This document shows positions 57,751 through 64,000 of a stretch of DNA of 64,000 nucleotides, one piece after another. The notes under the pieces are model-generated. The model worked only from the letters and a program-made list of their open reading frames with translations, had not been told where the DNA came from and searched no databases. The stretch is from contig OX344763.1 of NCBI GenBank assembly GCA_947034895.1, positions 71,505,093-71,569,092 of the forward strand, written 5' to 3'. The stretch's first letter is position 1, and each line of letters starts with the position of its first letter. The stretch is from Rhytidiadelphus loreus. Its lineage: Eukaryota > Streptophyta > Bryopsida > Hypnales > Hylocomiaceae. Made by a program: the position numbers and the translations under genes.

Positions 57751-60700
57751 ATGGAGGATCTCATATTACAGACTGAACTGAGGATTTCTAGAGAAAATGG
57801 CTATGAGTCATTCCCATGCCCTTGTAGAAAATGTCACGATGGTCGTCGATACAACATTCAAACAATATAGTGGCACTTGCAAAAGAACAAGCGAGATCCA
57901 TACCTCATGCGATCTATGATAGGTGGAGATCCAACTAAGGGGTATCCAACACAAGGCATAACAGTGAACGCAATAGGAGAAACACTTCCTGACGAAAATG
58001 TCTTTGATGACGAAGACATACATATAGAGTACATTGAGCATCTTGATCCATACTACGATGTTCAAAGGCTAATTTTCGATGCATTTGATGAAGGTGATCG
58101 TATAAGGGAAGACACTCCACATAATGTTGATGAATTTTGTGACACAGAAGACATGTCAGACCGAATGGAGGACCTAGATGACTTGTACAGGCAAGCCACA
58201 AATCCATTGTACACTGGTCAGAACATTAGTATTATTTCTGCGACAATTGTATTGGTGAACATGGCTATTGTACATGGCGTTAGCAACGCGTATGTGGATG
58301 AACTACTGAAGTATTTATCTACAATATTGTTGCCTAGTAGCAACATGCTTCCAAGTAGTCATTACGAAGCTAGAAAACTTATACAGAAGTTGGGATTCAA
58401 TTACAATATCATCCATACTTGTGTAGATGGATGTGTATTGTATCACGGTGAGCATGAAGATCTAAGGGAATGTCCAAACCCAAAGTGCGGCAAATCTAGA
58501 TATATAACAGGATCAGATGTCATACTTGTGAGAGTAATAAGGCATTTTTCTGTCATTCCAAGGTTGAAGCGCATGTATCGGTCTCCAGTAATTGCGTAGA
58601 TGTTAAGATACCACACTTTACATCCGAACATGGATGACAATGTCATGAAATCTATCGCGGATAGTCCAGCATGGAAACACATTGACAACATTGTAGACCC
58701 ATCGTTTGCAGAAGATGGTAGGAACTTAAGGTTTGGAATGTCCTTAGATGGTGTGAATCCATTTCCGCATTCCAATACTAATCATTCTACATGGCCAGTA
58801 CTTCTGCTGATTTACAACTTGCCTCCATATTTGGTGACAAAGAAGTTTTTTGTGCAATTGAGTATCTTGATTTTGGATTTTCAGGAAAACTATCTTCAAC
58901 AAATGAGAACATTGATGTCTTCATTCGACCAGTATTGGAGGAATTGAAGCAGCTATGGATTGGAGTACAAATTCAAGATTTCTCAAAGCCTCCAGGGGAG
59001 CGTGCATTCACACTCAGAGGCCTATTAATGTGGACCATATCAGACTATCCTAGATATGGCCTCATATCTGGATTGTGTACACATGGCTATAAAGGGTGTA
59101 CAGTCTGTGGAGCTGAGACAGATGCTAGATCAGCAAAATCTGGGAACAAATTGGATGGTCAACAACGAGTGAAGGGGAGGAAAATAGTGTATGGTGGAGG
59201 TAGGAAATGGATACGTTTGAGGCATCCATATAGAAGGAACCTACAATTCAATGGCAAGGTGGAACTGCGGACTGCTCCAAAACGCATGATAATAGAACAA
59301 ACCATTTGTTGTGCCTCAGAACGGGAAGCATATCTAGCACAAGGTGGCCAGAATGGCGGTGAAGAGGATCCAGTCCATATACATGGCGTGAAGCGAAATA
59401 GTATTCTAAATGAGCTTCCTTATTGGAAGGTGAGCATGTTCAGCAATACAACATCTCCGTTCACAACATGTTCTTGTCATTATCAATCTAAAATGTTGTT
59501 TGTAAGGAAAATGATACTTTTGTTGTCAACAAGAGACAATGTAGAACATTGAGACATGGAGTATGACATAGTCCTCAGTATAGAAGACATGTTGGAAACG
59601 TGTGCCTCTAGCTATTTTTTTAAGGACTTTCATGCTAGAGACAGCAAACTTCGGAAGTATGTGGTAGAACATTGCACTTCTCAATACAATAGAATTGAAT
59701 TCGTTGTGAGCATGATGAAACAAGGAATAAAATTATAGAACAAGATATAAGTAAACGGCAAATAAGAAAGTCGAGAAGGATTTGCCTAGTGCTATGTAGC
59801 GAGTATGGGAAGTAAAGAACTTGAGAAGGAAAAACGGTATGTATTGTGCACTAGAGAGAACATAAGAAGTAATGAATGTAGGTGAGGTTGAACCCTTCTC
59901 AGTTGTGTGAAATTTGTAGTGAAACAGTGTGCAATGTTGTTCCCCATGTGTAGCCAATAGATACCTCTATGTAACATGTGTAGACCAATGTGACAAGCTT
60001 CTTTGCTTCTTCTTACACATGCAAAGATGAATTCTCACAAGTAGAAGTATTCTGCATGGATGGCTTCAATGCTAACATCTTTGTAGATAATTGAAATTTC
60101 AAATACTTGTAGAGAAATGTACTAAACGGGATTCACTAGATTTGTTTCACTGCAGGGACTATTGATTCACCACTTGCTAGTCCCTCTGCATTGTAAGAAA
60201 AACTTGTATGAGAATTTGACGAAAACTATTTTGGGAGCAAAGGACTCAATTGGAAGCAGACAAGACATGGAAACTTTGCAAATTCGTCCAGAACTTTGGC
60301 TAGGCCCTTCGTAGAACATGAATGATGCATACCACATTCCCATAGCTCCGTACATCCTCACTCCAACGGAATGCACTACAGTCATGGACATAATCAGGAA
60401 ATTAAAGACACCTACAAGTTATGTTGGGGCCATTCACAAGTGCCTTGAACAAGGCAAGCTTCGATACATGAAGTCCCATGACTTTCATGTGCTCATGCAA
60501 CAAGTAAGTACCTCTAATTTGACATGTCCAGCTTTATAATAATGTTTGAAGTAAATAGAATAGTATTACAAATGTTTCAATTCCTTCTCATATATGACTG
60601 CTTGAAGTTCTATTTTGAATTGCATAATCATGAATGAGTAGTAGAACATTGCAACAAAGGAATGGTAATGTCTGTGGATACAAGATTTGAAGATGTTCAA

Positions 60701-62504
60701 AAGTAATGCATTATCAATAGCATCAATTAGAATTCCATAGATGAAGTTGAAAAACAGAAATAAAGAAGTTTGGAAAATGAAGAGCACATGTTCTGAAATA
60801 TAGTAGTGTGACGCACTACAATATGCAGTGCAGCTAGGACTTCCACTATTGAATTGCAAGATTTGTATATGAACAAATTTTTCCATTAGCATTACGTGGG
60901 GTTCTGCACGAGGATGTTTGACGAGCTGTCATGAAAGTTAGCCATGTATTTCATAGACTATGTGCTCAAGAAATCACGATTGCTGATAGAGATGTCGATA
61001 TAAGTGATGTAGCCGAAGCATTATGTTTATTGGAGAAGGAGTTTCCGCCTACATTTATGGACGTCATGTCACATTTGATGATCCACTTAGTGGAAGAGTT
61101 GTATATCTATGGTCCAGTCCATTGCCGTTAGATGTATCCAATAGAAAGGTACATGAAGTCCTAGAAGGATTATGTGAAAACATATGCAAGACCTGAAGCA
61201 AGCATGGCAGAGGGATATGTCATGTCTAAAACATTAGGATATTGCATAGAATACATGCAGTGCTTTGAAGGCACGTCTCGCCATGTGTGGGACGATAAAG
61301 AAGACCAAAGAATGAATGATGAAATGCTACAAGGGAGTGGAAAGGTCCGACTCATATCAAGCAAGTTCAGAACATGGGTGCATGATTTCATTATCAACAA
61401 CTCAGTGCACTTCGAGGAATGGAGGCAGTAAGTACTTTGTATTTTATTCTCTGCAATGAAATTTTGTTTCATAGAAGGACGTAACACTTCTATCAAGAAT
61501 AGTATGAGTATATGCTCGAATGTTGAATGTATAACATATAATACTATGTAGGAAGCACCAAACAAAGTGAATGATACTGAAGAAGTACTACAAATAATAC
61601 AAAGTAACATGTGTGGAACATAGGTTGTTCTCAATCTGCAAGCATGCAATGTTGTTATGGATATGAATAGGGTCAATGTAGTGAGGAAGATGTTTATATG
61701 TGGCAGTTGAAATTGAAGCACCTAATAGCATATGTAACTTATAATACAAAGTGCAGGAAATATAGTAGTGTGTGTAGGGAACGAGGAAGTCATAGGGACT
61801 TGTTCAGACAACAATGTCGACGACAATTTGGTAGACAATGTACAATACAATATCCGGAGGCTCTTGCTAGTTTACCAAAGTTTGCAGATTGGTTGACAGT
61901 GGAGGTCGCACACTCTAAAAATGGTCCAAATTCACCATCCAGGGACATCTTGCAAGCATCAAAATTGCCTGAAATACGGGCTACATCTTATCGCGCCATG
62001 TACGCTCAAGGAATGCATTTTCGAGTGAGGACAGCAGATGAGGAGAAAGTGACATGTGATAGTGGTATTGCAGCAGCAGTCTTACGTGCAAGAGGGGGGA
62101 TGGCCTTCAGCGAGCAAGGAATTTTCCAAACTACTGAATACGTAGGATGGATTGAAGAGATCATAGAGCTGGAATACCGCAGTCATTGCTGCATTGTTTT
62201 AGTCTGTTCCTGGGTACAATCAATAGAGGGCACTGTCAATGCAAATGTAGTGCAAAACAAGTATGGCTTCATGTTGGCCAATTTCGCATGCACACTTCCG
62301 TTGGGACCGAATTCCTTTGCATTTCCAACACAATGCCAACAAGTATTCTTCTCTGATGATGTACATAGGAATGGCAATACTAGAGGAAGTTGGAAGGTTG
62401 TTTGTGGAACGGAAGTGCGAGGACGACGCGGGGATCTTGCAATTGGAAGACCAGACATACAAATGTTAGCTACAGCGTGTGATTTTGAGTTTGAAGGGCT
62501 TTGA
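57751..62504 (+). pseudogene. CACTA (En/Spm) transposase, TNP2 type, degenerate
   Basis: The first recognised exon begins at the ATG at 57751. An N-terminal transposase-associated zinc region contains FPCPCRKCHDG, then a TAG at 57868 before WHLQKNKRDPY. One frame then runs to 58597 (TAG, Gln expected) with CPNPKCGKSRYI, and on to about 58880 with NLRFGMSLDGVNPF and STWPVLLLIYNLPPYL; a frameshift leads to the TNP2 core (NIDVFIRPVLEELKQLW, FTLRGLLMWTISDYPRYG, GCTVCGAET). After damaged sequence, 60180-60507 has LYENLTKTILGAKDS and KLRYMKSHDFHVLMQQ with a GTAAGT donor. DUF4218 follows (60931-61430: LLEKEFPPTFMDVMSHLMIH, MYPIERYMK, ARPEASMAEGYVM), then a DUF4216-like C-terminus (61750-62504). All expected TNP2-class regions are present in order. 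Too many stops for activity. Confidence 0.85.
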
Positions 62505-62788
62505 TTGTCCATTAAACAAGTTTGTTGTTCATATAAGCTAGTTACATAGAAAAAATCCGTTGCTACAAAGAAGTATGACATTTTCAAAGACAAGTGCTCC
62601 TTAGTTTTGCAAGGACAAGTCTTACTTTGACACTTCTAACACAAGTGTCTTCTTATAGGAATTACAGAGGATGAAGGCATTGCTCATAAGAAGGGAAGGG
62701 AACTAATTGGAAGTTAGTATCCGCACATATTACTTTGTTCAGACATAGAGTTTTCTAAAGAATACAACATTTTTGTTTACAACAAACA

Positions 62789-63003
62789 ATGACGTCTAGT
62801 ACTGGGAAGAAGCTCAATGATAAGAAAACAAAACAGTATAGGAATGCAAAGGGAAAGATGTCATTGTTTGTGTTCCATGACATGAACTTTGATGTGCAAA
62901 CTGCAAAGTATTGGAACGGAAGCAATAGCCCAAGGATACCATGTTTAGTACATGACATGTTCTATCTCTTCAAGATGATTTTCAAATTCAAGCAACCATG
63001 GCA
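62789..63003 (+). CDS. Possible first exon of a second CACTA gene
   Basis: A 71-codon frame starts with an ATG (MTSSTGKKLNDKKTKQYRNA), contains FVFHDMNFDVQTAKYWNGSN, and meets a plausible donor (CAAGTGAGT) near 63003. CACTA elements often encode a second, DNA-binding protein next to TNP2, so position suggests this, but I recognise no domain and see no clear second exon before the window ends. Confidence 0.3.
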
Positions 63004-63009
63004 AGTGAG

Positions 63010-64000
63010 TTCATCCTTCTACTATACTTAAAGTCCATGCAAGTATATATATGTGTCTAGCTCAGTTAGTGACCCTACAAATTTCAAATGTTGAATATAT
63101 GTGTCCGACTGAATGAGGGACATCAATACGAACACTATTATAGTGTATACGTTAGCATAACAAAAAAATGAATGGAATATAACGATTAAGACTTTCATTT
63201 CAATGTCCAAATAGCCAATAGTGTGTTTCATGCAATTGTAGTGCAAAAAAAGAAGCCACATCTCTTGAATCCATGTAGTTAGTTCACTTATACTTTGAAT
63301 GTTCTATCTATACTTCTTGCAAGATTCTTTGTGTAGGCTACATGTTTTTTGCCTTTCGTTTGTACTGAACGGCAAACTCATTGAACTTGATGTCTTCCGC
63401 ATTTACACAACTTGCACTTCATGTATGGAAGTGGATGCCCGCACTGACTTCACCTTTTAGCTTCTATGAACGTTATTCATACGCATTGATACGTACGTAG
63501 GACATTCAAACCATGCAATATTAAATGATGATTATATTGTGATGTATGTCACAACTATCAAACAATGCTACACAACATATACACTCCATTCCATTTCTTT
63601 GTAAAGAATGTAACGCCAATAACAAGGGATGTCCATATAAACATAACGGTGACTCATGTATAGTACATGTCCACTGATTTTTTGCACTCTGCATCGTGAA
63701 AGGGGCCTAATTACTAGAATATTGCGAATTATAAGCTTTTCACTTCTTTTCTTTACTACTACTACATTCTCTATTATAGAACAACTTCTCATTTTTCTGA
63801 AACAATAATTGGTCCTATTCAAGTAATGAATGAAAGATGATACTGAAATCCAATACTATTGCATATGCTTTACATCCCTACCTTGAATAGCTATCTTATA
63901 TCTCAATGGACAAGATGGTGTAAGCTAACACCACAAATTTCATATATGTAATTCAAGCATCCATCCACAGAGAGCTTCATCCACTATTGTCAAGAATATG
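63010..64000. other. Window end, no gene seen
   Basis: AT-rich text with TGTAG/CATA words like the rest of the CACTA neighbourhood. It probably still belongs to that element; no right terminus was found. Confidence 0.35.

Noticed and set aside
57530..57781. A cysteine-containing frame upstream of the CACTA gene
   Set aside because: It overlaps the transposase N-terminus in another frame and shows no domain.

Overview
The window looks like nuclear DNA of a land plant, in a part of the genome built almost entirely from decayed transposable elements. The evidence is a CACTA transposase with plant-type TNP2, DUF4218 and DUF4216 regions, a hAT transposase with BED, DUF659 and dimerisation regions, a PPR fragment, GT-AG introns, a long (GA)n run and several MITEs. 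The unusual repeated protein families (DUF7869-type, a GQHS protein, a CCGGA-rich coiled-coil family, WCHI/RING proteins) remind me of bryophyte, especially liverwort, genomes, but that is recollection and not proof. Almost every coding stretch carries in-frame stops, so nearly all genes are called pseudogenes. I see no rRNA, CRISPR or bacterial gene organisation.

Layout. 1-2780: no gene, but a series of diverged repeats centred on short palindromes (1551-2640). 2785-5629: broken DUF7869-type transposon gene. 6195-7200: short GC-rich tandem repeats leading into a small open frame (7221-7493) and a PPR pseudogene (7546-7930). 8000-16000: spacer holding a tRNA-like hairpin element, (GA)n, a 239-bp MITE and a GGGT-rich repeat block. 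16015-18037 and 41624-42454: the two halves of one intron-containing gene (GQHS gene), whose upstream non-coding DNA and one intron hold palindromes related to those at 1551-2640.

Between the halves lies the main discovery: a 23,586-bp insertion (18038-41623) starting CAGGGTTGT, ending ACAACCCTG, and flanked by an 8-bp target duplication with one mismatch (CGCATGAA/CGCCTGAA). Removing the insertion and one duplication rejoins the host reading frame exactly. It is a giant hAT-superfamily element. It contains a hAT transposase and five further genes: three paralogues of a WCHI-motif coiled-coil family (one with a C-terminal RING-H2), a protein-kinase-like gene and an unidentified spliced gene. 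Each gene is preceded by an array of a GCGACTGCGGGT-like 12-mer (consistently oriented next to the gene) and, in at least four of six cases clearly, by a conserved ~40-bp core module. The same 12-mer forms inverted arrays just inside both ends. I infer one set of cis-elements shared by the termini and all cargo genes.

42455-64000: two copies of a CCGGA-rich element encoding a coiled-coil protein (42455-45024 and 53760-57110), a 4.9-kb non-autonomous hAT element with a triplicated interior and no target duplication (45025-49926), a foldback CACTA-type MITE (53238-53440), and a degenerate CACTA transposase gene (57751-62504) running toward the window end.
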